NCBI GenBank assembly: GCA_902776375.1
Contig: CACYPV010000018.1
Location: 1-53,422, forward strand
Reading direction: 5' to 3'
Origin: an uncultured Ruminococcus sp.
GTDB lineage: Bacteria; Bacillota; Clostridia; Oscillospirales; Acutalibacteraceae
DNA: 53,422 nucleotides
Below, in pieces: positions 1-8,700 of this stretch. The notes below the pieces were generated by a model. That model ran no database searches, was not told the DNA's origin, and saw only the letters and a list, made by a program, of their open reading frames with translations. Each line of letters begins with the position of its first letter. The stretch's first letter is position 1. Position numbers and translations under genes: made by a program.

Positions 1-34
1 CTATCCTCCTTGTTGGCAAAGCACCGGCATTATA
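1..34 (-). promoter_or_regulatory. Promoter -10 and ribosome binding site of a gene that starts left of the window
   Basis: Reading the minus strand, a perfect TATAAT (29-34) is followed by AAGGAGG (5-11), so a minus-strand gene starts just beyond position 1. No good -35 hexamer is visible at 16-18 bp spacing. The gene itself is outside the window. Confidence 0.5.
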
Positions 35-100
35 CCACACTTTTTTTAATTTATTTGACTAAACTTCAAAATTGTACTTGACAAAGGGTACACTTCAGGT

Positions 101-173
101 GTAGGGGCGGACCCGTGTGTCCGCCCGAAAACGTCGCATTATCCTGCGGGCGCACACATGGGTGCGCCCCTAC
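101..173. repeat. 73-bp MITE-like palindromic repeat, copy 1
   Basis: The ends are GTAGGGGCG and its complement CGCCCCTAC, with about 27-bp arms that are inverted repeats with four mismatches. A near-identical 73-bp copy lies at 646-718. There is no coding content of its own; the open frame running through it (66-251, minus) is a by-product of the repeat. It could be a non-autonomous transposable element or an extragenic palindrome. Confidence 0.8.
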
Positions 174-203
174 GTCGTTAATCAAACGTTCCTGCCTTAC
201 ATT

Positions 204-234
204 GGGGGATTCTTCGACTTCGCTCAGAATGACA
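204..234 (-). repeat. Dispersed TGTCATTCTGAGCG-type intergenic repeat
   Basis: On the minus strand this reads TGTCATTCTGAGCGAAGTCG and then AAGAATCCCCC. Related copies are seen around 9152-9194 and 31577-31621 on the plus strand. It is a short non-coding interspersed repeat found only in spacers here. Confidence 0.6.
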
Positions 235-328
235 GCTGGCGGCAACGTCACATATAACTTATAACTTATTACTTATTACTTATAACTCACTTTCAACTCT
301 CCACTCTCCACTCTCAACTAAAAAAATT

Positions 329-357
329 AGCCCCGGACGTATCCGAGGCTTTTTTTA
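329..357. terminator. Rho-independent terminator
   Basis: Stem AGCCCCGGA / TCCGAGGCT (one mismatch) with a four-base loop. It is followed by a T run on the plus strand and by AATTTTTTT on the minus strand, so it can act both ways. It lies directly after the small minus-strand gene at 375-485. Confidence 0.75.
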
Positions 358-374
358 TATCAAATATTAAGCGA

Positions 375-485
375 TCAACGTATGCGCGAAGTTTCGTCGT
401 CCTCGTAGGGAATACTGGTAGTGATAACGTCGCCGGTGCGGAATTTGATTATCTCCAGATCGACGCGTTCGTATATCTCTTTCAT
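375..485 (-). CDS. Small 36-aa peptide gene
   Basis: A short minus-strand frame starts at ATG 485 with AAAGGAGG about 6 nt upstream, and ends in TGA just before a terminator. It reads MKEIYERVDLEIIKF, then RTGDVITTSIPY and an acidic tail ending in SRIR. Strong ribosome binding site, tight terminator and well-behaved codons make translation likely. The centre (EIIKF..GDVITTS) resembles small uncharacterised peptides I associate with Clostridia, but I cannot assign a function. There is no signal peptide or membrane segment. It could be a precursor peptide or a small regulatory protein; no modifying enzyme lies next to it. Confidence 0.65.
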   Translation of the reverse strand: MKEIYERVDLEIIKFRTGDVITTSIPYEDDETSRIR

Positions 486-645
486 GGTACTTCCTCCTTT
501 GTAAACGAAAATTACAGCCATAATTTTATATTCAAATGTATTATACTATATTGCACGGGATTTTTCAATACAATTTTAAATATTTCTTACTGGCATTTTA
601 AGTACTAGGTATCAGGTACTAGCGTGATTAGGTATTAGGTTCGGT

Positions 646-718
646 GTAGGGGCGGACCCGTGTGTCCGCCCGAAAGCGTCGCATTATCCTGCGGGCGCAC
701 ACATGGGTGCGCCCCTAC
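646..718. repeat. 73-bp MITE-like palindromic repeat, copy 2
   Basis: Same length and nearly the same sequence as 101-173, in the same orientation. It is flanked by short arrays of CTAGGTA/TAATACC type (600-645 and 760-800). The rest of the 486-801 spacer holds only these arrays. Confidence 0.8.
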
Positions 719-801
719 GTATAATAGGCAATGTTTCCATATTCCACCGACGTTTCCTCTACGCCCCTAATACCTAATACCTAATACCTAGTACCTAACG
801 A

Positions 802-2424
802 TCACGAGAACAGCTTTTCCAAATCGATGAACTCGCACAATGCCGAGCCGTACTTGTTCTTCACGCCGGGCACCCACTCGCCGCGCCAGACTATTGTTTC
901 GAGCGCCCCCTCGGTCTCCCACGCGAAGTTGCCCTCGATGGTGTGCACCTTGGTGATCCTGCCCTTGGAGTCGGTTTCGACAGACTCGACGAAGCCGATG
1001 TGATCTCGCGCGTTGTTGTAGGGACGCGAGATCGCCGAGGTGGTGAACGCGTCGCCGGGCTTTGGCATGTAGTCGTTGTCGAGGCGGTTGTGCAGGGCTC
1101 CCTTTGCCCTGGCCTGAACCGCGATGTCGCTGACATGACAGCACGCCTTGACGGGGTTCTTTTTGCTCGCCTTAGTCGCGAACTGGTCGAGCGTGCACCA
1201 CGCGAACACCGCGCACCACGGGAAGGAGTAGGAGATGTTCAGGTTGGAGTGTGAGTTTATGTAGCTGACGTATGAGGTGTTGTTTTTGCCGATCTGAGCG
1301 CGCAGGTGGTTTATCATAATGGTGCGGAGCGCGGGCAGGACGGTGACCTTGGCGTAAGCGCGCACGCCGCTCATGGTCTCGCAGTAAATGCGGGTCGTGC
1401 CGGTCTTGACCGCAGTTGCCAAGCCGCCGGACTTGGTTATGCTAACGATGCCTTCGTTCTCGGAATAGTAAGCGCGGTGGAACGCCGCCGTGCCCGAGGG
1501 GACGCTGCTGTTGAAGTCAAAGGTCTCTCCCACCGAGAGCGCGACCTCGGTTTTGTTGAGCGTGAGCTTTTGCGAAGCCGGCAGAACGGTGACGACGCAG
1601 TCCGCCTTAACGCCGTTCAGCAGGGTGCAGCTGACGGTCGCCGTGCCCGCGGCTTTAGCGGTCACCAAGCCGCCGTCAGCCTCAACGGAAGCGACCTTTT
1701 CGTTATTGCTTGAATAGATGCGGTGATACGCCGCCGCACCGGAATTTATGGTGCTGTTGAGGTCGTATATCTCGCCCACGCCAAGGGTGAGCGCGGTCTT
1801 GTTGAGCGTCAGGGAAGTCGCAGCAGGGCAGACCGTGACGGTGCAAACGTCGGTAGTGCCGCCGCATTCGCAGCTTATCTCAGCCACGCCGGCAGCCTTG
1901 GCGACGATCTCGCCGTCCTCGCCGACCTCGGCAACTGTGCTGTCGCCGCTTGTAAAGTTGGCTTTTGGCTGCTCCTCAGCCTCGCTTATTAGCTTGAGTC
2001 CATAGTATTCGCCCACGCCGAGCGTGAGCTCGTGAGCGCTGAGCGTGAACTCAAACGGCTCAGCCTCATCGGGCGTAGCTTCGGGATAGACCTCGCCCAG
2101 GCGCTTGCCCACAAGGTCGCCCGCCGGCATCTCGGCTGCATAGCGCTGCAGCATGGTGGCGTCGAGTATGGAAACCCTGCCGTCGCCGTCAACGTCCATC
2201 ACCCTGAGCATTTCGAGCGACTCGGGCGCGCGCTCCGCCAAAAGGAAGCGCTGCAGCTCCGTGGCGTCGTTGATGTTGACCCGCCCGTTGAGGTCAAGGT
2301 CGCCGATGATAGTGTCCAAGCTCACCTCAGGCAAGCCCTGAACGTCCTCGGCATGAGCCGCAACAGGTATAGCAGTAACCAAAACGACCGCCAGTATAAG
2401 CGCAGTTATTTTTTTAAATATCAT
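802..2424 (-). CDS. Secreted dockerin / Ig-like / CHAP-type amidase
   Basis: A 540-aa exported protein. Residues 1-25 form a signal peptide (MIFKKITALILAVVLVTAIP, then AHAED). Residues about 40-97 carry a type I dockerin with two calcium loops (GDLDLNGRVNINDATELQRF and DVDGDGRVSILDATMLQRY). Three BIG2-like Ig repeats follow (about 128-198, 204-280, 286-363). The C-terminal 170 residues look like a CHAP/NlpC-type cysteine peptidase, with FPWCAVFAWC (Cys404), RDHIGFVE (His475) and IEGNF (497-499) as the likely catalytic set. CHAP domains cleave peptidoglycan peptides or amides, so the protein may remodel the cell wall while docked to a cohesin scaffold. A dockerin at the N-terminus rather than the C-terminus is unusual. 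It stands alone, with repeat-filled spacers on both sides. Confidence 0.88.
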   Translation of the reverse strand: MIFKKITALILAVVLVTAIPVAAHAEDVQGLPEVSLDTIIGDLDLNGRVNINDATELQRFLLAERAPESLEMLRVMDVDGDGRVSILDATMLQRYAAEMPAGDLVGKRLGEVYPEATPDEAEPFEFTLSAHELTLGVGEYYGLKLISEAEEQPKANFTSGDSTVAEVGEDGEIVAKAAGVAEISCECGGTTDVCTVTVCPAATSLTLNKTALTLGVGEIYDLNSTINSGAAAYHRIYSSNNEKVASVEADGGLVTAKAAGTATVSCTLLNGVKADCVVTVLPASQKLTLNKTEVALSVGETFDFNSSVPSGTAAFHRAYYSENEGIVSITKSGGLATAVKTGTTRIYCETMSGVRAYAKVTVLPALRTIMINHLRAQIGKNNTSYVSYINSHSNLNISYSFPWCAVFAWCTLDQFATKASKKNPVKACCHVSDIAVQARAKGALHNRLDNDYMPKPGDAFTTSAISRPYNNARDHIGFVESVETDSKGRITKVHTIEGNFAWETEGALETIVWRGEWVPGVKNKYGSALCEFIDLEKLFS

Positions 2425-2753
2425 ATATATTACTCCTTTTATTTAGAAGCTAGAAGCTAGAGGCTAGAAGCTAGATGAATTAGCAGAAACGTTGGCGTTT
2501 AATATAACACACTGTAGGGTTCGGTCTTGACCGAACCGCTGACTATGAAATTAACGTATTGCGCTCAACACGCGGTTTGGTCAAGACCAAACCCTACAAA
2601 ACGCTGGATTATCCATCAAACGTTTCTACTAAGCACGCACCAATACAAAATGGGTGTGGGCGGAGCCCACCCTTCACTGTTAATTGTAGATTGTAGATTG
2701 TAGATTTGAAACAACTCTCAAATATCTAGCATCTAGCATCTAGCCTCTAGCCT
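2425..2753. repeat. Repeat-filled spacer with an 84-bp palindrome
   Basis: No gene is seen. The spacer holds CTAGAAG-type arrays (2445-2476 and 2723-2755), an 84-bp element at 2514-2597 whose ends are GTAGGGTTCGGTC and a matching inverted GGTCAAGACCAAACCCTAC, and a TTGTAGATTGTAGATTG tract. A half copy of the palindrome and the neighbouring ACGCACCAATACAAA stretch recur at 18507-18680. Confidence 0.7.
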
Positions 2754-3524
2754 CTACTCTCCCCCTACGCTCCACTTGTATCCGCAGTAGGGTCTTTCCC
2801 TTTCCGCCGCCACCATTATGCGGCTGCAGACCTTTGACTTGGTTTTGTCGTTGACCTTGTCCGCAACGTTCAAAAACTCGGACATCACCCAGTCGGACGC
2901 CTTGCCGAAGGACGGGAAGTCCAGCTTCACGCCGTCCTTTTCGGCGGTTATCCTGCGCCTGATCCTGGGCAAGTCCGCGCCCTGCTTGTACTCGGGGAAC
3001 GGGCACTCCACCGGCTCCTCGGTGCGCGATCTGTCGTATATCTCTTTCAGGAAGATCGCGTCGGCAAGCGAGTTGTGAACCTGCTCAACTTCCCTGCCGC
3101 GGTAGTAGCTTACCACCTTTTTGAGCGCGATGCAATGCTTTAGCTGAAAATGCCGCCGCACGTCCACCGAAAAATCGTTTAGCGCGCTCTTCACGACGCT
3201 CAGTCCGAGCTGCCCCTCAAAGGTGCGCAGGTGCTGCAGGGTGCGCTCCAGAAAATGCGCGTCGCTGTCGCCGTAGCAGTAAAACCGCACGGGAGCGCTT
3301 TTGTCGAGCCATTCAAACAGCGAGACGAAAGCCTCGTCGGCGGTGGGGGCTTTTTTCAGCTCGCCCCTGCCGATTCCCGTCAAATCTGTGATAAAGCCCG
3401 TTATGTCCTCGGCTTTTTCGGGCTTGACAAGCGTGTAGAATTGCCTGTCGTTTTCATCGACGCAGCCTATGGATATTATCTCGCCCGTAAACTGTGTCGC
3501 CTCAAAATCAATAAAATAGTTCAT
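2754..3524 (-). CDS. DEDD-family 3'-5' exonuclease
   Basis: A 256-aa protein with the ribonuclease T / DNA polymerase III epsilon exonuclease fold. The first acidic motif is YFIDFEATQ (Asp and Glu near residues 5-7), the second Asp lies in CYGDSDAHFL, and the last motif is VHNSLADAIFL (His and Asp). These coordinate two metal ions for 3'-to-5' hydrolysis of DNA or RNA. A longer frame opens at TTG 3551, but I prefer ATG 3524 because the exonuclease fold begins right there and the upstream part overlaps another short frame (3539-3622). Its substrate is not evident; it could act in RNA processing or DNA repair. Confidence 0.8.
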   Translation of the reverse strand: MNYFIDFEATQFTGEIISIGCVDENDRQFYTLVKPEKAEDITGFITDLTGIGRGELKKAPTADEAFVSLFEWLDKSAPVRFYCYGDSDAHFLERTLQHLRTFEGQLGLSVVKSALNDFSVDVRRHFQLKHCIALKKVVSYYRGREVEQVHNSLADAIFLKEIYDRSRTEEPVECPFPEYKQGADLPRIRRRITAEKDGVKLDFPSFGKASDWVMSEFLNVADKVNDKTKSKVCSRIMVAAERERPYCGYKWSVGGE

Positions 3525-3538
3525 AATAAGGGTATCGC

Positions 3539-3622
3539 CTAGTCCTTCCAATGCTGCAATGTGGTTTCGTCAAGTCCGATATTTCGCGCGCGGAACACCG
3601 GATTCAGCTTCCACGGCTCCAT
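3539..3622 (-). CDS. Possible 27-aa leader peptide before the exonuclease
   Basis: A minus-strand frame starts at ATG 3622 behind GAGGGGAG (8 nt spacing) and ends in TAG 14 nt before the exonuclease ATG. It reads MEPWKLNPVFRARNIGLDE and then TTLQHWKD. The GGAAGGA inside its last codons could serve the exonuclease, so translation may be coupled. I do not recognise the peptide. It might instead be the remnant of a longer N-terminus. Confidence 0.4.
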   Translation of the reverse strand: MEPWKLNPVFRARNIGLDETTLQHWKD

Positions 3623-3754
3623 GATTTGTACTCCCCTCGTATCAGACATTTGTTGTCTACCGTTATAACCCTTTTATTATACCCTATTCCGCCCCCTAAA
3701 AGCAAGCCCATACCGCAAAATTTTATATTTACTGCCAAATTCTGTCAAAAACGC

Positions 3755-3783
3755 AGAAAAAGAGCCGGCTCAAACTCAGCCGA
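3755..3783 (-). terminator. Terminator of the DUF378 gene
   Basis: On the minus strand, a TCGGCT / AGCCGG stem with a 7-nt loop is followed by CTCTTTTTCTG. It lies 24 nt after the DUF378 stop codon. Confidence 0.6.
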
Positions 3784-3806
3784 CCCTTGATATACATTGA
3801 TATATT

Positions 3807-4040
3807 TTAATTTTCCATCGAGCGCGGGTGTCTGTCGTTTACGACGGTGTCGCGGGTGTCGCGGAACAAGAGCGAAATGCACCATATAGCCGCAAGCGCC
3901 ACAACGATATAGATTATCCGGCTGATAACGCCGTCCTGTCCGCCGCCGATAAAGCCGACGAGATCGAATTGGAAAATGCCTATGCTGCCCCAGTTCAGTC
4001 CGCCGATGATCAAAAGCGTCAACGCTATTTTATCTAACAT
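3807..4040 (-). CDS. DUF378 small membrane protein (YuzA-like)
   Basis: A 77-aa inner-membrane protein with two hydrophobic segments (about 4-32 and 40-60). The N-terminus MLDKIALTLLIIGGLNWGSI is the hallmark of DUF378, especially the GGLNWG stretch, and IIYIVVALAAIW forms the second span. The family is widespread in Firmicutes and has no known role. It has its own terminator at 3755-3783, and its RBS is GGAGGC before ATG 4040. Confidence 0.85.
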   Translation of the reverse strand: MLDKIALTLLIIGGLNWGSIGIFQFDLVGFIGGGQDGVISRIIYIVVALAAIWCISLLFRDTRDTVVNDRHPRSMEN

Positions 4041-4101
4041 TCCAAAGCCTCCTTACAGAATGATGATAATAGTATTGACGCGAAAATTCAAAATATTCGT
4101 T

Positions 4102-4479
4102 TTATTTCAAAATAAATTGCAGTCCGAAAACCAGCCCGCCCATGCCAATGACGACTATGCCGAATATGCGGCACATGAGCTTGGCTTTTTTGAGCTTGTG
4201 CTTCCTGACCATTCCCTCGGTCGGGAACGGAAGCGCGATGAGCATCGCCCCCAGCACGACGCAGGAAAGCGAGGCTAAGCCGATGCCGACCGCCGGATTG
4301 AACGCCGCAAAGAACAAGCCAACGGGAATGCCGAAAATGCAAATGGTATTTATTACCAAAAACAGCTTCGAAAAGCGTTCGTTCAAAGCGTAATGGCGCA
4401 GGCACTCCTGCTCGCACTCGTCGCTGCAATACTGATCAAAATAGCTTATTTCCTTGGCGCAATACTCGCATTTCTTCAT
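4102..4479 (-). CDS. Zinc-finger-headed membrane protein of unknown function
   Basis: A 125-aa protein. The N-terminus has two CxxC-like pairs (KKCEYCAKEI and YCSDECEQEC), a short zinc ribbon of the kind found in DUF2116-like proteins. Three hydrophobic segments follow (about 39-60, 63-85, 106-124), with a basic KHKLKKAK loop between the last two. It is most likely a membrane protein with a cytoplasmic zinc head. No catalytic motif is visible and no partner is implied by the neighbours. Confidence 0.7.
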   Translation of the reverse strand: MKKCEYCAKEISYFDQYCSDECEQECLRHYALNERFSKLFLVINTICIFGIPVGLFFAAFNPAVGIGLASLSCVVLGAMLIALPFPTEGMVRKHKLKKAKLMCRIFGIVVIGMGGLVFGLQFILK

Positions 4480-4540
4480 ATCGTAACCTCATTTCAAAAG
4501 TATTATAGCACAGCAATTCGGATTTTTCAAGGTGCCGGGG

Positions 4541-4893
4541 GCGGCTAGAAGCTAGAAGCTAGAAGCTAGAGGCTGGATTAATGCGGAATTCGGAATGCGG
4601 AATGCGGAATTAATTTAGCGGAAACGTTGGTTATAATACGTAGGGGCGGTGCTTGCCGCCGCCCATTCGCCAATGTAAGGCAGAAACGTTTAGCTATGCG
4701 AAAGGCTCCTTTTGTAAAGGAGCTGTCGCGCCGCTCTGCGGCGTGACTGAGGATTTACTCGCACCGATTTTTCTGATAACACCGCGGTAATAAAGGATAG
4801 CACGGCGCAGGAAATCCTCCGTCACGGCATAAATGCCGTGCCACCTCCTTTATGAAAGGAGGCTTTCCGTTAAGGATCTAGCCTCTAGCTTCT
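4541..4893. repeat. Repeat-filled spacer with a 169-bp imperfect palindrome
   Basis: CTAGAAG-type (4545-4574) and GGAATGC-type (4581-4612) arrays come first. From 4700 to 4868 lies a composite inverted repeat: left arm GAAAGGCTCCTTTTGTAAAGG, right arm ending TGAAAGGAGGCTTTCC, with smaller internal hairpins (GCCGCTCTGCGGC; CACGGCATAAATGCCGTG). No coding sequence is evident. This type of palindrome looks like a non-autonomous mobile repeat. Confidence 0.65.
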
Positions 4894-4897
4894 ACAT

Positions 4898-4957
4898 TTG
4901 ACATTCCCGTCCGAACGTGCTATAATGTCAACCAGATTGTAAAAAGAGGTTGACAAT
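4898..4957 (+). promoter_or_regulatory. bioY promoter with BirA-type operator
   Basis: A sigma-A promoter, TTGACA (4898-4903), 17 bp, TATAAT (4921-4926). Overlapping the -10 and running into the ribosome binding site is an inverted repeat: ATGTCAACC (4925-4933), a 14-bp spacer, GGTTGACAAT (4948-4957). This matches the architecture of BirA biotin-repressor operators (GTTAAC-like half sites separated by about 14-15 bp). BirA bound to biotinoyl-AMP would block both the promoter and translation start. The gene it controls is a biotin transporter, which supports the assignment. Confidence 0.85.
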
Positions 4958-5518
4958 ATGGCTGACAATAAAATCAACATCAAACAAACCACCGTAGCAT
5001 TGTGCCAAATCGCGGTGTGCGCGGCTCTGCTGTGCGTGCTGTCGCCGCTGACGGTGCCCACTCCGTTCGGCATAGGCTTCACTTTGCAGGTGTTCGTCGT
5101 GATCCTGACCGCCCTTGTGCTAAAGCCGGTGCACGCGCTGACGGCGCAGCTTATATACACCCTGCTCGGCGTCATCGGACTGCCGGTCTTTTCGGGGTAC
5201 CAAAGCGGCTTCGGGGTGATAACCAGCCCCACGGGCGGCTTCATCATAGGCTTTATCATCGCGAGTTTTGCGGTAAGCCTGCTCAAAGGCAAGTCAAACG
5301 CGAGATTCGCGCTTGCAAGGTACATCGCGGTCGCGGTAGTCGTAGGCATTCCCTGCATTTACCTGCCCGGTATCATCGGCTTTATGCTGGTGACGGGTCG
5401 CGGCTTTTGGACGGCATTCTCGCTCGTCGCCGCAACCTTCATCCCCATAGACCTGGCAAAATGCGCCCTCGCCTCGCTGATAGCCCTGCCGGTGCAAAAG
5501 GCGATAGCTAAGGTTTAG
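4958..5518 (+). CDS. bioY: Biotin ECF transporter substrate-binding component BioY
   Basis: A 186-aa integral membrane protein with about six hydrophobic spans. Family marks are TVPTPFGIGFTLQVFVV near residue 34, a GLPVFSGYQSGFGVI stretch, and TSPTGGFIIGFI. BioY is the S component that binds biotin and works with a shared energising module (EcfA, EcfA', EcfT), which is not in this window. Length and topology are normal. The start at ATG 4958 follows AAAGAGG, and the gene sits directly behind a BirA-type operator, so it should be switched on when biotin is scarce. It appears to be a single-gene unit. Confidence 0.95.
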   Translation: MADNKINIKQTTVALCQIAVCAALLCVLSPLTVPTPFGIGFTLQVFVVILTALVLKPVHALTAQLIYTLLGVIGLPVFSGYQSGFGVITSPTGGFIIGFIIASFAVSLLKGKSNARFALARYIAVAVVVGIPCIYLPGIIGFMLVTGRGFWTAFSLVAATFIPIDLAKCALASLIALPVQKAIAKV

Positions 5519-5712
5519 TTATAAGTTATAAGTAATAAGTTATAAGTAATAAGTTATAAGTAATAAGTTATAAGTAATAAGTTACAAGTTACAAATGACA
5601 AATGACAAGTTGATTGAAGCTCAACGTTTCCGCTAATACATCTAGCTTCTAGCATCTAGCATCTAGCATCTAGTAACTAATTCCGCATTCCGCATTCCGA
5701 ATTCCGCATTGA
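5519..5712. repeat. TTATAAGTAA, CTAGCAT and ATTCCGC arrays
   Basis: Non-coding spacer between convergent bioY and the permease gene. It holds about six units of TTATAAGTAA (5519-5590), four CATCTAG units (5640-5673) and four ATTCCG units (5679-5712). No gene or clear terminator is seen. Confidence 0.7.
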
Positions 5713-5714
5713 TT

Positions 5715-8700
5715 CTACTCCACGCTTTTCAGGCTTTCGACCATATTGACCTTGCGTATTTTGAAGCTCATAGCGAAATTCACGAGCAGTGAGAACGCGA
5801 ACGTCAGCCCTGCGGCAAACAGGAACGACCTGAGGTAAATATCCCTGCCGAACATCACGTTGTCCACCTCGACCGTGCGGATGATGAAGCCCGAAAGCCA
5901 GACGCCCAGCCACAGCCCCACGCCGATACCAAGCAGAGTGAGGACGATGTTCTCGATATAGATGAAGCGCGAGGTCTCGCGGTTGTAGAAGCCCAGCACC
6001 TTGAAGGTGGCTATCTCGCGGACGCGTTCGGCGATATTTATGTTCGTCAGATTGTACAGCACCACGAAGGCGAGAGCCGCCGCGCAGACTATCATAACCA
6101 CGACGACCATATCCAGGGAACTCAGCATATTGCGGAAGTCCTCGATATTCTCGTCCATAAACGCGACTGCCGTTATTCGCTCGTCCTTTAGCAGAGCCGA
6201 GCTGAATGCCTCGGCGGTCGCGTCGCTGTTGTCCGCGAGCCGCACCTGATACATGTTGTACCTGACGTCGCGCCCGAACAGCGATTTGTAGCAGTCGGGC
6301 GTCATAAAAATGTAGTTGTGTATGTACTGCTCGTAAATGCCGCCGACCTTGACCTCAGCCGAGCCCTTTTCGGTGCTCAGCTTCACCGTGTCGCCGACCG
6401 AAATGCCGAAATCCGAAGCGAGCTTTTCGTTTACCATCACGCTTTCATTGTCGAGCTTAAGCTCGGTTTTGCTGCCGCGCGTGCGCAGTGAAACGAGGCT
6501 GTCCAGATGTTCAACGTCGTTCGGCACGGAGAGATAGGTGGATTCATCGACCTTGTGCCCGTTAGCTTCAAGCGTAACGTCCTCCTGAAGCGACAGCATG
6601 CCCGCGCTCACCTTGCCGGTGCCGGCGCACATTTCCGCAAGGTAACTCAGCTCCCCTGCGGAGCCCGCACCGTTCGGGATAACGACGGCGTCGTATTTGA
6701 ATATCTCGTCAAACTGTGTTTTGGTAAGCGGCTCAAAGCTGTCCTTAAGCCCGAACGCCGCGACTATAAGCGCAGTGCAGCCCGCCACGCCGATGACCGT
6801 CATGCACAGGCGCACCTTGTAGCGGAACAAATTGCGCGCGGTAAGCTTTGCGGTAAAGCCCATGTGCTTCCAAACGGGCGTAATGCGTTCAAGCAATATG
6901 CGCTTGCCGGGCTTGGGAGCCTTGGGTCTCATGCCCTGAGCAGGCTTTGCCTTCAGCGACTTGGCGCACACGATGACCGACACCGCGGTGGTGCACAGCG
7001 CCGCCGCCAAAAGTCCCAGCGCGATGGACGGGACATGCGGTATAAGCGTGATATCACCGATATAGAACATTATTTTATAAGCGTCGTAAATAATGAACGG
7101 CAACGTCGCAAGCCCCAGCAGCACGCCGATAACTCCGCCCGCGACCGCGGCAATGCCCGAATAGATAACGTATTTAAGAATTATAGAGAGGTTTCCGTAG
7201 CCGAGCGCCTTTAGCGTGGCTATCTCGGTGCGCTTTTCCTCGATAAGGCGGGTCATGGTGGTAACGCAGACCAGCACCGCCACCAGCAGGAAAAACAGCG
7301 GGAACACAGACGCGACCGCGTCCAGCCTGTCGGCGTTCTGTGAGAAGGTGTAGTAGCCCGGGTTGTCGTTGCGCGTGAATATGTACCACTTAGCCGCGCC
7401 CAGCTCCGCCGCCTTTGCCTCGCCGTCTTCAAGCTGCTTTTGCGCCGAACTGAGCTTTTCGTCCGCCTCTGCCTTTGCGGAAGCGTACTCCTTGCGCGCG
7501 GCTTCAAGCTCCGCGCTGCCCTTTGCTTTTTCTTTCTCAAAAGCCCGCTTGCCCTCGTCGTACTGCTGCTTTGCGGTTTCAAGCTGCTTTTCGGCGGCTT
7601 CAAGCTTTTCCTCAGCACCAAACAGATTGCTGAGCAGCTCGCCCTGTCCGACGGCTAGCTGCGCCTGCCCCGAATATATCTTGGAGAGCGCTGCGCCGAG
7701 CTGTGCCTGACCTATAGCTTCCATAACGTCTATCTCAGTCTGCACGGCTCCGCTTGCCGCGCGCGCCGCGGCGATCTGAGCTTCAAACTCCGACTTTGCG
7801 CGGGCGTACTCCTCTTTGGCGGCGGAAAGCTGCTCGCTGCCCGTGGAAAGCATAGCCTGACCGGAAGTGACGCCGCTCTCGTACTGCGCCCTGCCTGCCG
7901 CAAGCTGCGCCTCGCCGCTGTCTATCTGCTCTTTTGCCGCCGCAAGCTTTGCCTCGGCTTCGCTTATCTTTGAGTTGAATTCCTTCTCGCCGTCGGTCAG
8001 CTTCTTAAGCCCCTCGGCGAGCTTTTTTTCGGCTTCCGCCTTTTCTTTATTATAAGTTTCACGCGCCGCTTTCAGATCGTCGGCAAGCGAGAACTTACGC
8101 TCACCGCCCAGCTTTTCAAGCGACTTTTTGAAGTCCTCGGTCTTGTCCTCGTACTCCTCTGAAAAAGCCGAGACCTCGTCGGAATAATCGCACTTCACAT
8201 ACACCTCGGTGTAACGCTCGGTCTTGAAGTCCTCGGCGGGAATGTACATGTACTCGTCTATCCTGCCGTCGCCGATAGTGGTGGTGCCCCGCTGATACGA
8301 GATGTAAAGCGGCGACTCAGCCATTCCCGACACGGTGAACGTATCGCGCTTGAGTATGTCGGAAAGCTTCTGCTTGCCCGCCATAGGCGCAAAGGTGATG
8401 GTTTTGCCCGTTCTGTGGCTGTCCTTGACAAAGGCGACCGACTCGGTCACCACCTCGCCGCTGTGCCTCGCGTTCTTGCCGTCCCTGATAACGATCGAGT
8501 TGAGCGCCTTGTTTCCGCCGTATGCCTTGGGCACCGCAATAAGGCGCACCACGTCGCCGCCGTCCTCGGGACTTGTGATAACGTCGCAGAAGTATGACGG
8601 CATGACCGACTTAACGCCGTCCAGCTCAGCAATGGCTTTGACGTCGCTTTCGGAAAAGCCCGTGGTGGAAACTATGCGAAAATCCATAAGGTCTTTATCG

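Noticed and set aside
66-251. 61-aa minus-strand frame near the left edge
   Set aside because: It lies wholly in the 73-bp palindrome and the TGTCATTCTGAGCG repeat, has no RBS, and such frames arise from these repeats.
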